Assembly: GCA_964542645.1 (NCBI GenBank)
Contig: CAZIUG010000015.1
Location: 620,001-684,000 of the forward strand
Reading direction: 5' to 3'
Length of the DNA stretch: 64,000 nt
Source of the DNA: Moanibacter sp964542645
GTDB lineage: Bacteria; Verrucomicrobiota; Verrucomicrobiia; Opitutales; UBA2987
The position numbers and the translations under genes are program-made. How positions within the stretch are numbered: the stretch's first letter is position 1; each line of letters begins with the position of its first letter. Of this stretch, positions 17,680 through 27,760 are shown in pieces. Below the pieces are notes generated by a model. That model was not told where the DNA came from. It saw nothing but the letters and a program-made list of their open reading frames with translations, and made no database searches.

Positions 17680-20208
17680 CTAGGTTCCCATAGATTCCTG
17701 ATTCGGTTTCCGATTATCTTCTCCGGGCAAAAATGCGATAAGTTCACTTAAAGAACGAAAGTGCTGACGCAAGTTTGAAACATCACTGAGGCTCCCAAAA
17801 ACATCCTCGAAAATCTCTTTCTTGTATTCTTTTAGTCGTTGAACCCGTTCCTCAATCGTTCCCTGAGTAACCATCCTATATACAAACACTGTCTTATCCT
17901 GGCCAATCCGATGTACCCTATCAATAGCCTGCTCCTCAACCGCTGGGTTCCACCAGGGATCGAGGAGGAAGACGTATTCCGCTGAGTGAAGAGTTACACC
18001 CGTTCCTCCGGCTCTAAGGCTAACCAAAATAACGGAAGGACCCTCTGTATTCTGAAACTTCCGTACCGGCACTGCTCGATCAACAGTACGACCAGTGAGC
18101 TCGAAAACCTTGGCGTGAGGAACCCTCTCTAAAAGCCCTTGCCTTACCCGTTTTAAAAGGGAAACAAATTGGCTAAAGATGACAATTTTATGGCTTCCGG
18201 ATACTGCTTCTTCCACTTTATTGAGGAGAAAGCTAACTTTCCCGCTTTGAGAAAGTTCTGCATTCTGCCAAGGGAGCAAATCGGGATCACAACAAACTTG
18301 CCGTAGGCGAGTCAGCAGAGTAAAAAGACTTGTACCACTAGTTCTAAACGTTGCCTCGAGGTCCTCCCCAAATCTTCCAACTCCCTCTTCCGTTATTCGT
18401 TTGTACTCTCTTTGCTGAAGATCACTCATCGGGCAGATCAACTCCATCTCAACTTTGGGGCGCAACTCTTTTGCTACCTCACGCTTAGTACGGCGCAAAA
18501 CAAATGGAGAGATCTGTTGCTTCAAAAGAGCCGTTAGTTCTTTGGGTTCCTTTTCTAAGATGCTCTCAAACTGCCCTCGATGCCCGAGAAATCCGGGCAT
18601 GAGAAACCGGAAAATAGTCCACAAGTCGAGTGTAGTATTCTCTAGAGGAGTTCCAGTGAGAACAAATCGGTGCCTCGCTCTGATGCTCAAGCAGGCTGTT
18701 GTCACCTTTGCATCCGGGTTTTTGATGAACTGCGCCTCATCGAGAACAGCGTAGCCAAACTCCCACCGGTCAAGAATCGATCTCTGCCTCCTTAATTGTG
18801 TGTAGCTACTCAGCCAAATCGCGGTTCCCGAAATATTATCAAAACTGTGATTACTCTTAAATATCTCTACTCGTAGATGAGGGAAATATCTGCCGATTTC
18901 ACTTTGCCATACAGGCAAAACGCTTGCTGGACAGACAATGAGATTATTCCTACCATCGAGAGGCCGGACGGAAAGTAGAGACGCGATCTGTATCGTCTTT
19001 CCCAGTCCCATCTCATCAGCAAGGAGACCATGGCATTCAGACTCGCATATTCGGATCAACCACTCAAGTCCAAGCCTCTGGTAGGGTCTTAATACCTTCG
19101 GGTGTACCACCCGGGGGGACCTTTTCCCCAAGAGGCCCTGGCGCCACCGTTTCAACTCTGGACTGAGGTGCAGAGGCACATCCGCCTGTCCAAATAGTGA
19201 GAAAAGCATGTAACGAGGTATCTTCCCTACGCCATCTACGCCTACCAAGAGCCTCCATTTTTCAAGAACTGGAACTTGCTCCTTATCAACCTCAATAATT
19301 CCCAAATCCGGAACTATTATTCGGCGACCGGATTGTCTTAGAAGATGACCATATTCTTTTTCACTGAGTTCCCGCCGGCCAATTTTGAACTTCCACCTCA
19401 AACTGAGTCCACCCTTCCCAGCTATCGCTTCAGCCTCGATCCGAACTTGTTTTACTCCATCGCAAAGGGACAAAACAGATTTGTCTGCTTGAATTGGAAA
19501 ACTCCGTTTCCATTTCTCAAAGTCGTTAGCAATAAAGGACTGGATACGTTCAATGCCCCGCAAAAGAAAAGTTCGTTCATGGCTGCGATATTCAAAACCG
19601 GCCCGACGAGACATCATCATTAGTTGAATCAGTTTTTCTCTGTTCGGAAGGCTGCCGTTTTTTCCCTCTCGTATTACCGGTAACTGGGCGGCTATACCTC
19701 CTCCCTCATTCCCAATCCAAACGGCCTTGAAAACCAAACCCTTTGGTAAAACCGTGAAATCCAACCTGAGCCGACGCAACAATTTGTCCATTTCGTTGGG
19801 ACGGTCGATCTCTTGAGAAGACCTATTCGGAAACATCTCCTTCTTTTTATCTTCTTCCCTCTCATCATGTGGAAGAGCCGCTATCTCGTCCGCTACTAAT
19901 TCCTCAATCTCGTAAAGTCCAGCGGCAGCAAGTGATTCGCCTAGTGTTCGATTCTTCGAAGAAGTCCGAACCGACGGCCGCCTGTTAACCCATTCTAAAA
20001 GGGAATAAAAGTCCCGCTTTCCAACCTTGCTGTGTACAATTGCGTCGCCAACGCTGAGTTCGAGCGCACAGATTTCACCCTTACGATAGAATTCGCGGGC
20101 CCGATGAAGTACTTCTAGATTAAAATGTTGTTCCCACTCCCCACAAAGACACTCGTACCAGAATTCCAAGGCAGCCTGGGTATAAGTCCTCTTCGGTATG
20201 CGAACAGC
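17680..20208 (-). CDS. SNF2-family DEAD-like helicase/ATPase
   Basis: This is a Swi2/Snf2 ATPase, a double-stranded DNA translocase that remodels DNA-protein complexes (HepA/RapA relatives). The C-terminal half contains motif I DEMGLGKT, motif II DEAQ, the TGTPLEN segment (motif III) and QAIDRVHRIGQ (motif VI). The N-terminal half has no domain I recognise. I prefer the ATG at 20208 because GAGGG lies 5 bases upstream; a TTG at 20247 would add 13 residues. The product is about 842 residues. It follows with its 3' end 84 bp from fdhD. The partner process is unknown; transcription recycling or DNA repair are both possible. Confidence 0.9.
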   Translation of the reverse strand, partial: AVRIPKRTYTQAALEFWYECLCGEWEQHFNLEVLHRAREFYRKGEICALELSVGDAIVHSKVGKRDFYSLLEWVNRRPSVRTSSKNRTLGESLAAAGLYEIEELVADEIAALPHDEREEDKKKEMFPNRSSQEIDRPNEMDKLLRRLRLDFTVLPKGLVFKAVWIGNEGGGIAAQLPVIREGKNGSLPNREKLIQLMMMSRRAGFEYRSHERTFLLRGIERIQSFIANDFEKWKRSFPIQADKSVLSLCDGVKQVRIEAEAIAGKGGLSLRWKFKIGRRELSEKEYGHLLRQSGRRIIVPDLGIIEVDKEQVPVLEKWRLLVGVDGVGKIPRYMLFSLFGQADVPLHLSPELKRWRQGLLGKRSPRVVHPKVLRPYQRLGLEWLIRICESECHGLLADEMGLGKTIQIASLLSVRPLDGRNNLIVCPASVLPVWQSEIGRYFPHLRVEIFKSNHSFDNISGTAIWLSSYTQLRRQRSILDRWEFGYAVLDEAQFIKNPDAKVTTACLSIRARHRFVLTGTPLENTTLDLWTIFRFLMPGFLGHRGQFESILEKEPKELTALLKQQISPFVLRRTKREVAKELRPKVEMELICPMSDLQQREYKRITEEGVGRFGEDLEATFRTSGTSLFTLLTRLRQVCCDPDLLPWQNAELSQSGKVSFLLNKVEEAVSGSHKIVIFSQFVSLLKRVRQGLLERVPHAKVFELTGRTVDRAVPVRKFQNTEGPSVILVSLRAGGTGVTLHSAEYVFLLDPWWNPAVEEQAIDRVHRIGQDKTVFVYRMVTQGTIEERVQRLKEYKKEIFEDVFGSLSDVSNLRQHFRSLSELIAFLPGEDNRKPNQESMGT

Positions 20209-20247
20209 CATAAAAACCCTCAATTCTGCATCATCAGTGTAATGCAA

Positions 20248-20739
20248 TCAAGGTTATTGGCTGAAAATCAGGAATGGCCTTCCGTTGACAATCCGGCATG
20301 TAACCCCGACATTAAAGTTCTTAGTTAGGGATAGCAGTATCCGTACAAGAGGGACCCCGCCGAAGAAATTTTTCAACTGTAGGACGCAAGAACGGGATAT
20401 TGCACCCCTTTTTCAGAATTTAACAGCAACACCACATTCCCTTTTTCTCTAAAATCAAGAGCACACTGCCCGATGCCACAGACCGTAAGGCAGACTACCG
20501 ACATCTCATTGCCCTTATAAATTTGGAAATCGAAACACCTACCAGAGGTACGCGTCTCTCTTGGTCTGTAATTAAATGACTGCGAGAGATTCTTATCTTG
20601 ACGAATTTCTCTTCTACACCCGTATGTACGGGGCTACTCACCAGAACTAACAGGAAAGACCTGGATATCTAGCCCCTTATTTTCCCATAAAGTTTCCCCG
20701 ACCTTTGATGGTCTCCCAATCGAGACCTGATTTCCATTC
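20248..20739. other. Divergent intergenic region, SNF2 helicase / exonuclease
   Basis: About 490 bases between divergent genes. The only structured element is the near-palindrome CCCGTA-TG-TACGGG at 20619-20632, which could be an operator or short hairpin. No RNA gene or credible ORF is seen. Confidence 0.4.
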
Positions 20740-21375
20740 ATGCTGCAAAGTAAAGAATCCGAGAGATTACTCCACCCCACCATTTCGAAAGAGGAAGTGA
20801 ACCGACTGCCTCTTATCCGTTACCATGGGAAAGTTGAAGTCGTGGCGACCTGTAAAGACGCAGCCACCGCCCTGAAGTCTATAAGACAGGAGAAACTTCT
20901 CGGATTTGATACCGAGACTCGGCCCACTTTTCGCAAAGGAGAAAACCACCACCCCGCGTTGGTTCAACTAGCAACCTCAGATGTCGTGTACCTGTTTCAG
21001 GTACAGCGCCTTGCTTCGCTTTCGACATTGATGGAGGTACTCTCCAATGGTACTGTCACGAAGGCAGGGGTGGCGATTGAAAATGATATTCGTAAGCTCA
21101 ATCAACTCTGTCCTTTTAATCCGTCCGGATTCATTGAACTGAGTACTCTCTCTAAGCAGATTGGCATCAAGAATACCGGTTTAAGGAGTCTGGCCGCAAT
21201 CATCCTTGATTTTCGCGTCTCCAAAGGAGCTCAAATTACCAATTGGAGCCGCGAAGTACTAACCGATTCTCAGATTCGCTATGCCGCCACCGATGCATGG
21301 ATCTGTCGTTTGCTCTACCTCCATCTCGCCCCTAAATGCGATTCACTTCCAAATAGAACTTCTCATGAGAACTAA
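20740..21375 (+). CDS. Stand-alone 3'-5' exonuclease, RNase D / DEDDy type
   Basis: The 211-residue protein is a single DEDD exonuclease domain. Motif I is FDTETRP (Asp and Glu), motif II is the GVAIENDIRKL stretch, and motif III is YAATDAWICRLLY with the tyrosine of the DEDDy class. There is no HRDC domain, so it is shorter than true RNase D (about 370 residues). It probably trims RNA or single-stranded DNA 3' ends. It overlaps the next gene by 11 bases, so the two form a small operon. Confidence 0.88.
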   Translation: MLQSKESERLLHPTISKEEVNRLPLIRYHGKVEVVATCKDAATALKSIRQEKLLGFDTETRPTFRKGENHHPALVQLATSDVVYLFQVQRLASLSTLMEVLSNGTVTKAGVAIENDIRKLNQLCPFNPSGFIELSTLSKQIGIKNTGLRSLAAIILDFRVSKGAQITNWSREVLTDSQIRYAATDAWICRLLYLHLAPKCDSLPNRTSHEN

Positions 21376-21772
21376 TTCAAAATCCAAGAACAATTTTAAA
21401 AAAGCTGCGGCCCCTCCAAAGTCAGACCTCGAGCGTATCGCACAGAGTTTTGGCGTGAATCATATCCGGAGACATATTTTCCTCTGCAGCGACCAGACCA
21501 AACCAAAATGTTGTGACAAGGAAGTCGGACTCGAGTCCTGGGAGTTCCTTAAAAATCGCCTTAGGGAATTGGATCTGTCGGAACAAGGAGGAATTTACCG
21601 AACCAAAACAAACTGCCTCCGAATTTGTCAAAAAGGCCCGATCGCCGTTATCTATCCCGATGGAATCTGGTACCATTCTTGTACTGTCGAAGTCCTCGAA
21701 AGAATTATCACCGAACATCTCATTGAAGGAAATCCAGTCGAAGAGTTCATCATTACTAGGCATCCCCTTTAG
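21365..21772 (+). CDS. Thioredoxin-like 2Fe-2S ferredoxin
   Basis: With the ATG at 21365 (overlapping the end of the exonuclease gene) the product is 135 residues. It has a single thioredoxin-fold ferredoxin domain. Cluster ligands are Cys in RHIFLCSDQTKPKCC and CLRICQKGP, the spacing seen in the (2Fe-2S) ferredoxins related to NuoE. The first ~20 residues are lysine rich. It should carry electrons in the cytoplasm; the partner is unknown. A longer reading from 21281 would lie wholly inside the exonuclease gene and is less likely. Confidence 0.85.
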   Translation: MRTNSKSKNNFKKAAAPPKSDLERIAQSFGVNHIRRHIFLCSDQTKPKCCDKEVGLESWEFLKNRLRELDLSEQGGIYRTKTNCLRICQKGPIAVIYPDGIWYHSCTVEVLERIITEHLIEGNPVEEFIITRHPL

Positions 21773-21878
21773 TTGTAGGCTTTGACAAATTCTGAGTACT
21801 TAACTCTTTTTCGAAACGTATGCCCATCCCTAAGAAGAGCTCTTTTGGACAGTAGATCTAAAATTGCAACCTCCAGGA

Positions 21879-22370
21879 ATGACTAAAAGAAATCACACCC
21901 TCGATACTGGGAAGAAGGGAATCAGCCGCATTGATTCAGGATCAACCCATGGTTGGTTTGTAAGAGGTTACAAGAACGGAAAAACGTATTCAAAGCTATT
22001 CAGCGATACGAATTACGGCAGCAAACAAAAATCGCAACAAATAGCACGTGAACACAGGGATGAGCTCCATGCGGATCTATCTCAGATCCCGACCAAACGA
22101 CGAGAGAGAAGGATCGTCTATCGGGACTCGAGGAACGCAACTGGAGTTCTCGGCGTCTGCCGAACTTCCAAACGTAGCGCCTCTGGCACTGTGAACGAGT
22201 GTTATTCTGTTAGTTGGCGGCCATCTCCCGGAGAGCAAAAATGTACTTCCTTTTCGATCCGTAAGTACGGAGAGAGAAAGGCTTTCCAATTAGCTGTGGC
22301 TCATCGGCGAAAAATGATGAAGAATATCTATGGTACCGGAATCTTCAGAAAACTTGCCTCACGGAAGTAA
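21879..22370 (+). CDS. Small protein with two AP2-like DNA-binding domains
   Basis: The protein has about 163 residues with two related segments. The first (about residues 14-65) runs GISRIDSGSTHGWFVRG, then YSKLFSDTNYG, then KQKSQQIAREHRDEL. The second (about 88-152) runs TGVLGVCRTSK, then YSVSWRPSPG, then FSIRKYGERKAFQLAVAHRRKM. Each matches the AP2/ERF pattern of three short strands followed by a helix that begins at the tail of an F/G-containing loop. AP2 domains bind DNA; in bacteria they occur in homing endonucleases and in small lineage-specific proteins. There is no nuclease domain. The AGGA purines directly abut the ATG; a TTG at 21864 is the alternative start. The function is unknown. 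Confidence 0.65.
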   Translation: MTKRNHTLDTGKKGISRIDSGSTHGWFVRGYKNGKTYSKLFSDTNYGSKQKSQQIAREHRDELHADLSQIPTKRRERRIVYRDSRNATGVLGVCRTSKRSASGTVNECYSVSWRPSPGEQKCTSFSIRKYGERKAFQLAVAHRRKMMKNIYGTGIFRKLASRK

Positions 22371-22433
22371 CCCTGCCTACTACCCGTTGAAGATAAGAGG
22401 AAAAATCCATTGGGAATTCTTACCGGACAGAAA

Positions 22434-24758
22434 TCAAGAGTTCGCAGAATCCTCAAATCGTCTTAGCGTATCCCTCTCCCCTACAATGTACAGAACATCA
22501 CCTGCATTCATTAATTCCGAGGGACCAGGAGCTATGATCCTTTCAGCTCCTCTCTGAATCCCAACTACCGTCACGCCCTCCTTGCGTCGCAAATCAGCAT
22601 TGGCAAGAGTCGCTCCGCGTAAGGAGGAATCGGGACTGAGGTAAACCTTTCCGACCTCGAAAGGAACTGACAACATACTCTCATCAACCGGAACTGTCCC
22701 ATTAAGCAGTCGATCAGCTTTGGTGTGTTGTGATTTACTCCCCAAAAGGACCAAACGATCTCCCGAAAAAAGTGGGACTTCAGGCGCTGGATTGATCTTA
22801 TGCTCAGTCCCCCTTCCGAGGGCAAGGACCGAACACCCAGTTTCCTCACGCAGTTTAAGGTCCGCAATTCGTTTACCCTTAGCAAAAGTACCCGGACAAA
22901 TTGTAATTTCGTGCAACTCAATAGGCCATGGATACTTTTCCACGATTTCCCTCAAGACAGAGCGGCTTTTCCTCTCTTCACGATCACTCCATTGCCGATT
23001 AAAATTCCTCATAAACATCCATTCCATCTGGCTTTCCAGGAAACTTACTCGTTTCCAAAAAATGAGGATGGAGAGGATGGAGAGAGTGAGAAAAAGTACC
23101 AAAGAGAGCCCACTTGGAAAGTAGGGAGCTGCTGCTGCTAGAAAAATCGCCGCAATTAGCATCAAGACAAAAAGATAAACAACCGAATTAAAGAAGTTGC
23201 GGATCTTCCCCTGCACCAAATTCTCCGCCGATAGCAACTTCAATACTTCGCTGGTAATAATCATTACCATAGCATTTAGATTTTTCAGCAGCGCAACGAT
23301 CAGAGGAACTATCAGAAACCCGGCCAAAAGCCAGATCCCGATACGGTACGAAACGCTCTCTTCAACCCCATCCCTTGAACCCAGATTATTTGTAGTCAAT
23401 GAAGCTAGCCCGATTATTCCACTAATCAGTATGAAATATACTAGATTCTGGATAACAGGCCTTTTGAGTAAACGAAGAAACCGACTATTTCCCAATGATT
23501 CACGTACAGCCCTGCTCAGATTCAGGAGAAACTCTCCCAGCAAAACCAAAGTTCCTGGCACCCTCCCTAGCAGGCTTCGGTGGAGAATCTCTGCGTGCCT
23601 CGTCAAAAAAACGGTCGGCAGCATCGTGATTGTGGCCACAGCAACAAGAAGAGTCGGAAGGACACGATCGAAGAGGCCGAGGGAAAACCCTACACCTGCG
23701 ATGATAAAACTGAATTCTCCAATTTGGCTCTTTGAGACGGCGGCGCTAAACCCGTGAACCGAGTTTTCGCCGGAAAAAAATAGACCCGCCCAGCAACTGC
23801 TGATCTTGCCAATAATTACCAGAATTGAAATGACGGGAATCCATATCCAATTCTGAAAGACAACGGTTAAGTCTACCGACATTCCGACAGCCACAAAAAA
23901 AAGAGCGCCAAAGAATTCGCGGAGGGAAGCCGTGTTTCTGTCAATTACTTCGGCCAATTCCGATTGAGAGAGAAGAGCCCCCGCTAAAAATGCCCCTAGT
24001 GCTATTGGAAACTCCTTGAGATTTGCTAAAGCGACTACTGCGAGGAGCATCCCTATCGCAAATACCGTCACGAGTTCGCTCCTCCCAGCAACATGCAACA
24101 CCTTCAAAACAAACGGTAAAAGGATTTTTCCGAAAATGAAGATTAGAAGGACGGATACTCCTACCGCGAAGATAACAAACCAACCAGTCCCCCAGTCCAG
24201 ATGCTCAGCCAATGAAAGTCCGCAGAGAATGATTAACCCAATAAGAGCAAAAACACTTTCCAGATTAAGAATTCCCGAAGCGATCTGACCATCAGGCCGA
24301 TCGATTCGATCCTCGCTCTCAAGGATTTTTCTCGCAATGGCAGAAGAGCTGAGAATCAAGAGCAGACCGAAATGAAAACTGCCGAGAGATGTCAACCCCA
24401 TGATCGGCCCAAGAAGCATACCCAGGATTACCATCGCACCTGACTGGCAAAAGAGGGCTAAAAAAGAACCCCCTGCAAGACGGCGGATTTGCTGGGGATC
24501 GAATCGGAGGCCGATACCGAAAAGGAGAAATGAAACACCCAATTCTCCCATAAATCGAATCGTCTCTGGATGAGCACCCTTGAAGGGAAACAGCCCCGCC
24601 CCTAGGACAATACCAGTAAGCAAATATCCAGTAATAACGGGCAATCGCAATACGTTGAAGAAGATTGAGGCCAGGACAATTCCCACTGCCACTAACCCAA
24701 AGTCGAGAACCAAGCGGCTTCCTCCGATTGACACCATCTGCCCCACTGCTGGATCCAT
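22434..24758 (-). CDS. Kef/CPA2-type monovalent cation:proton antiporter with two RCK_C domains
   Basis: This 774-residue membrane protein exchanges K+ or Na+ for protons across the inner membrane. The first ~400 residues carry about twelve hydrophobic segments of the Na_H_exchanger fold (VITGYLLTGIVLGAG, FLLFGIGLRFDP, FVAVGMSVDL). A second set of hydrophobic segments follows, and the soluble tail has two TrkA-C-like domains (about residues 610-690 and 700-770) ending in GDVLYIVGERDTLRRFE. There is no TrkA-N (NAD-binding) domain, unlike classical KefB/KefC. A GAGAG purine run precedes the ATG. Its 3' end faces the AP2-like gene. Ion preference cannot be read from sequence. Confidence 0.9.
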   Translation of the reverse strand: MDPAVGQMVSIGGSRLVLDFGLVAVGIVLASIFFNVLRLPVITGYLLTGIVLGAGLFPFKGAHPETIRFMGELGVSFLLFGIGLRFDPQQIRRLAGGSFLALFCQSGAMVILGMLLGPIMGLTSLGSFHFGLLLILSSSAIARKILESEDRIDRPDGQIASGILNLESVFALIGLIILCGLSLAEHLDWGTGWFVIFAVGVSVLLIFIFGKILLPFVLKVLHVAGRSELVTVFAIGMLLAVVALANLKEFPIALGAFLAGALLSQSELAEVIDRNTASLREFFGALFFVAVGMSVDLTVVFQNWIWIPVISILVIIGKISSCWAGLFFSGENSVHGFSAAVSKSQIGEFSFIIAGVGFSLGLFDRVLPTLLVAVATITMLPTVFLTRHAEILHRSLLGRVPGTLVLLGEFLLNLSRAVRESLGNSRFLRLLKRPVIQNLVYFILISGIIGLASLTTNNLGSRDGVEESVSYRIGIWLLAGFLIVPLIVALLKNLNAMVMIITSEVLKLLSAENLVQGKIRNFFNSVVYLFVLMLIAAIFLAAAAPYFPSGLSLVLFLTLSILSILIFWKRVSFLESQMEWMFMRNFNRQWSDREERKSRSVLREIVEKYPWPIELHEITICPGTFAKGKRIADLKLREETGCSVLALGRGTEHKINPAPEVPLFSGDRLVLLGSKSQHTKADRLLNGTVPVDESMLSVPFEVGKVYLSPDSSLRGATLANADLRRKEGVTVVGIQRGAERIIAPGPSELMNAGDVLYIVGERDTLRRFEDSANS

Positions 24759-25093
24759 CTCTCGTTAGGTAAACCGGTTGCACTAACTTGTAAAGTACTT
24801 CAAGAAAGTATTAAGGAGTTTCGGCACCCATAATGCTACATAATAACTAGTCCGAGGGATTGATCCCAATTATACTTTTGACATTCAGTCCCGTTCGGTA
24901 AGATTGAAACTTGGATTGGCCCGTTACCCAGTGGAACCATGTAAAATGAGCTATATTGGATCTTGAACATATATGAACATTATAGGCCACCGTCAGGCGC
25001 TTCCATGGTTGAAAAAAAGGACCCGTTCAACTATAATTTTCTCTCCAATGAGGGCCTCTGGGGAAGTGTGAAAGGGAGAAAAGCACCGGAATC
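24759..25093. other. Divergent intergenic region upstream of mreB
   Basis: About 335 bases. It contains one promoter-like pair for mreB (listed separately) and must also hold the antiporter promoter. No RNA or ORF is seen. Confidence 0.4.
24878..24904 (+). promoter_or_regulatory. Possible mreB promoter
   Basis: TTGACA at 24878-24883 and TAAGAT at 24899-24904 are 15 bases apart, shorter than the optimal 17. The predicted 5' untranslated region would be about 180 bases. Confidence 0.35.
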
Positions 25094-26116
25094 ATGATAG
25101 GAAAATTTTTTGGCTTATTCTCGAACGATATTGGAATCGATTTAGGAACTGCCAATACCCTTGTCTTCGTTAGAGATCAGGGAATTGTCCTCCGTGAACC
25201 AAGTGTTGTCGCCATCAACGCATCAACACGGAAAATGATCGCCGTCGGAGAAGAGGCGAAAAGAATGTTGGGGAGAACCCCAGGAAGCATCAGGGCACTA
25301 CGACCAATGAAAGACGGCGTCATAGCTGACTTCGAAATCACGGAAGGGATGCTGCGTTACTTCATTGGAAAAGTTAGTAAGAATCTGAAATTTGCTCCTC
25401 CTCGGGTGGTCGTAGCCGTACCATCCGGCATCACTGAAGTTGAGCGACGCGCCGTCAAAGAGTCGGCTACCCATGCAGGGGCACGAGAAGTTATGCTCCT
25501 CGATGAACCCATGGCAGCAGCCATCGGAGTCGGAATGCCGATCGATGAACCAACAGCAAATATGATCGTTGACATAGGGGGGGGGACAACCGAAGTGGCA
25601 ATCATCTCATATGCAGACGTGGTCTTCACAAGAAGTGTTAGAGTCGGTGGTGACGAGATGGATGACGCAATCAGAAATTATATTAAACGCGCTTACAATC
25701 TAATGATCGGAGAGAGGACATCTGAGGAAATTAAGATTGTAATCGGTTCTGCCATACCCCTGAGCGAGGAATTAACTCTAGAAATAAAAGGACGAGATTC
25801 CGTAGCCGGACTCCCAAAAACACTTCATATTTCTTCTCAAGAAATCCGAGAGGCCCTTGACGATACCCTCAGCTCGATTATTGATCTGGTGCGCAGCGCC
25901 CTCGAACGATGCCCTCCAGAACTCTCCGCTGACCTCGTCGATCGCGGTTTCCTCCTCGCCGGCGGGGGATCACTCATCCGGGGTATAGACACCCTCTTGA
26001 GTGATGCCACTGGACTCCCTGTAATGGTAGCAGAGGATCCTCTCAGTGCCGTCGCAAATGGCACTGGTGTTGTACTGCAAAATCTCAATTGGCTAATTAA
26101 GCAGCGGGCTAATTGA
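25094..26116 (+). CDS. mreB: Rod-shape actin homologue MreB
   Basis: MreB is the bacterial actin that organises lateral wall synthesis. The 340-residue length and all actin-fold ATP motifs are present: phosphate 1 GIDLGTANTLVF near residue 15, phosphate 2 DIGGGTTEVAII near 160, and the adenosine segment LAGGGSLIRGI near 290. The amphipathic N-terminus (MIGKFFGLFSNDIG) fits membrane binding. The gene starts the mreB-mreC-mreD-mrdA block. The 214 bases between it and mreC suggest an extra promoter or processing site. Confidence 0.98.
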   Translation: MIGKFFGLFSNDIGIDLGTANTLVFVRDQGIVLREPSVVAINASTRKMIAVGEEAKRMLGRTPGSIRALRPMKDGVIADFEITEGMLRYFIGKVSKNLKFAPPRVVVAVPSGITEVERRAVKESATHAGAREVMLLDEPMAAAIGVGMPIDEPTANMIVDIGGGTTEVAIISYADVVFTRSVRVGGDEMDDAIRNYIKRAYNLMIGERTSEEIKIVIGSAIPLSEELTLEIKGRDSVAGLPKTLHISSQEIREALDDTLSSIIDLVRSALERCPPELSADLVDRGFLLAGGGSLIRGIDTLLSDATGLPVMVAEDPLSAVANGTGVVLQNLNWLIKQRAN

Positions 26117-26330
26117 CCTATGTATCGGGTTTCCCGAGGGCGTGGTCTCTCGGCGTGGTCGAATATAAGACTTCAATTCCGAATTGGGGACCACGATCTA
26201 ACGCCAAAGATAAACTTCCAATGCTTCGGCGAACGGTCTCTCAAATCTGATACTACTCTTCAATATCCCCCTCGACATAAAACTAGGCGCGTTCAAGTAT
26301 GCATGACTTCGAGAATTTCGGAGACCCCGA

Positions 26331-27185
26331 ATGAGAGCGATCCTAATATTCCTCCGCTCATGGAAACCAGCCAAACCACTGGTGCTTCTGTTCGGTATTC
26401 TAATAATCTGGGGATTCATGCCGATAGCCGCCAAGTCATTTCTGCGAATCAGTTTCTTCGAGTTCCAAGCGCCAGTCTGGACCGGAATCTCATTTCTCGA
26501 AGGACTCCAGGGATTCTGGAGCAAGCGTAACCACACCAAACTCGAGCTCTACGAGGCAGGGAAAAACCTTGCCCGCCTAAATGCTTCCTATGAATTGCGT
26601 CTGCAGGAAATCGAAGCACTTCGTGCTGAGAATACTCGTCTGGAAACGCTTCTGGGGCTTCCTTCCCATACAGAATACAGATATGAACTAGCAAGAGTCA
26701 CTCAGAGAGACTTAAGTGGCTGGTGGCATCAGATTATTATTCGCAAAGGCTCGATGCACGACATTCCCAAAGGGGCAGGAGTGGTCTACGGTGGCGGGAT
26801 TGCTGGTCGAGTAAAAGAAGTTTTCGCTTACACTTCAGTTGTAGAACTTGTCTCAAGCAGGTCCTTCAGAATTGCGGCCTACTTCGAAGGAGATAATCGG
26901 CCCGTTACCTATCAGGGGGGTATAAATCTTCCCTTTCTTCCGCCTGGAGGAGAGATCTTGAACATTCAACCAGATGTCCTTATGCCGAGCTCCGGGGGGA
27001 AACGTCTTGTATCAACAAATCTTGGTGGCGTTTTTCCCGAAGGACTCACTATCGGTTGGTCAGATAAGCTCACTCCTAATACAGATGGACTCCTATTGCG
27101 GGGAAAGGTAAGTCTGGATAAGAGGCTATTAAATCTTCAAGAAGTCGCCGTCCTCATTCCTCTTGAACCGGCCCTCCAACTGTGA
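26331..27185 (+). CDS. mreC: Rod shape-determining protein MreC
   Basis: MreC is the periplasmic partner that links MreB and PBP2. The 284-residue protein begins with a basic N-terminus and one membrane helix (about 17-38). A coiled coil follows (about 65-100, NLARLNASYELRLQEIEALRAEN pattern), then the beta-barrel domain (ARVTQRDLSGWWHQIIIRKGS, VVYGGGIAGRVKEVFAYTSVVELV). It overlaps mreD by four bases (GTGA), so the two are translationally coupled. Confidence 0.95.
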   Translation: MRAILIFLRSWKPAKPLVLLFGILIIWGFMPIAAKSFLRISFFEFQAPVWTGISFLEGLQGFWSKRNHTKLELYEAGKNLARLNASYELRLQEIEALRAENTRLETLLGLPSHTEYRYELARVTQRDLSGWWHQIIIRKGSMHDIPKGAGVVYGGGIAGRVKEVFAYTSVVELVSSRSFRIAAYFEGDNRPVTYQGGINLPFLPPGGEILNIQPDVLMPSSGGKRLVSTNLGGVFPEGLTIGWSDKLTPNTDGLLLRGKVSLDKRLLNLQEVAVLIPLEPALQL

Positions 27186-27709
27186 ATCGCGACCACAGAG
27201 TACTTTTTGCTCTCGCCCTTAATGCTACCCTCTGTTTTCTTCTCAGCGAAGTCAACAGTGCCCTCTCACGCACTTCCCTCCATCTCACTCTTGACGCTCT
27301 CTATTTACTCTTCGCCGTCCTCTATTTCCGTGTTCATCATGGTCTGATCGTGGTAATAATTTCGGCCCTCGCGGTAGACTCTCTAATACAAATTCCTTTT
27401 GGCCAAAGTATATTCGTCTATTCATTCGCTTACCTCATCGCCCTTAGAATGCGATTCGGCATGCGGCGTGAAAACTACTACCATGTAATGATTATCGCCC
27501 TCACCGCCAATGCTGCCATTTATGTGGCCAACACTCTTGCTGCGATGGGGGAAGGATTCCCCGGTAGCCCTTACTGGATTCGCTGCACTTCTGATTTTCT
27601 TCTTTCCGAACTCTTGATTGCACTTATTGCCGGTCTGTATGTTCGATTTCAAAAGAACCTTTTCTCCCATGTTGGTATCGATCTAGCCTCTGAACTTCAA
27701 TTACTCTAG
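27182..27709 (+). CDS. mreD: Rod shape-determining protein MreD-like
   Basis: This is a 175-residue integral membrane protein with about five hydrophobic helices. It starts at a GTG whose bases overlap the mreC stop. Position between mreC and mrdA, size and membrane character identify it as MreD; the sequence itself is poorly conserved, as is normal for this family. It would anchor the elongasome in the inner membrane. Confidence 0.85.
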   Translation: MNRDHRVLFALALNATLCFLLSEVNSALSRTSLHLTLDALYLLFAVLYFRVHHGLIVVIISALAVDSLIQIPFGQSIFVYSFAYLIALRMRFGMRRENYYHVMIIALTANAAIYVANTLAAMGEGFPGSPYWIRCTSDFLLSELLIALIAGLYVRFQKNLFSHVGIDLASELQLL

Positions 27710-27760
27710 CGGTTACTCGATCAGATTTTGCTTTCTATATGGAAATGACAGGTTCCCTGA

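Noticed and set aside
23197..23757. 186-codon plus-strand frame inside the antiporter gene
   Set aside because: It is a shadow frame on the opposite strand of a well-supported membrane protein.
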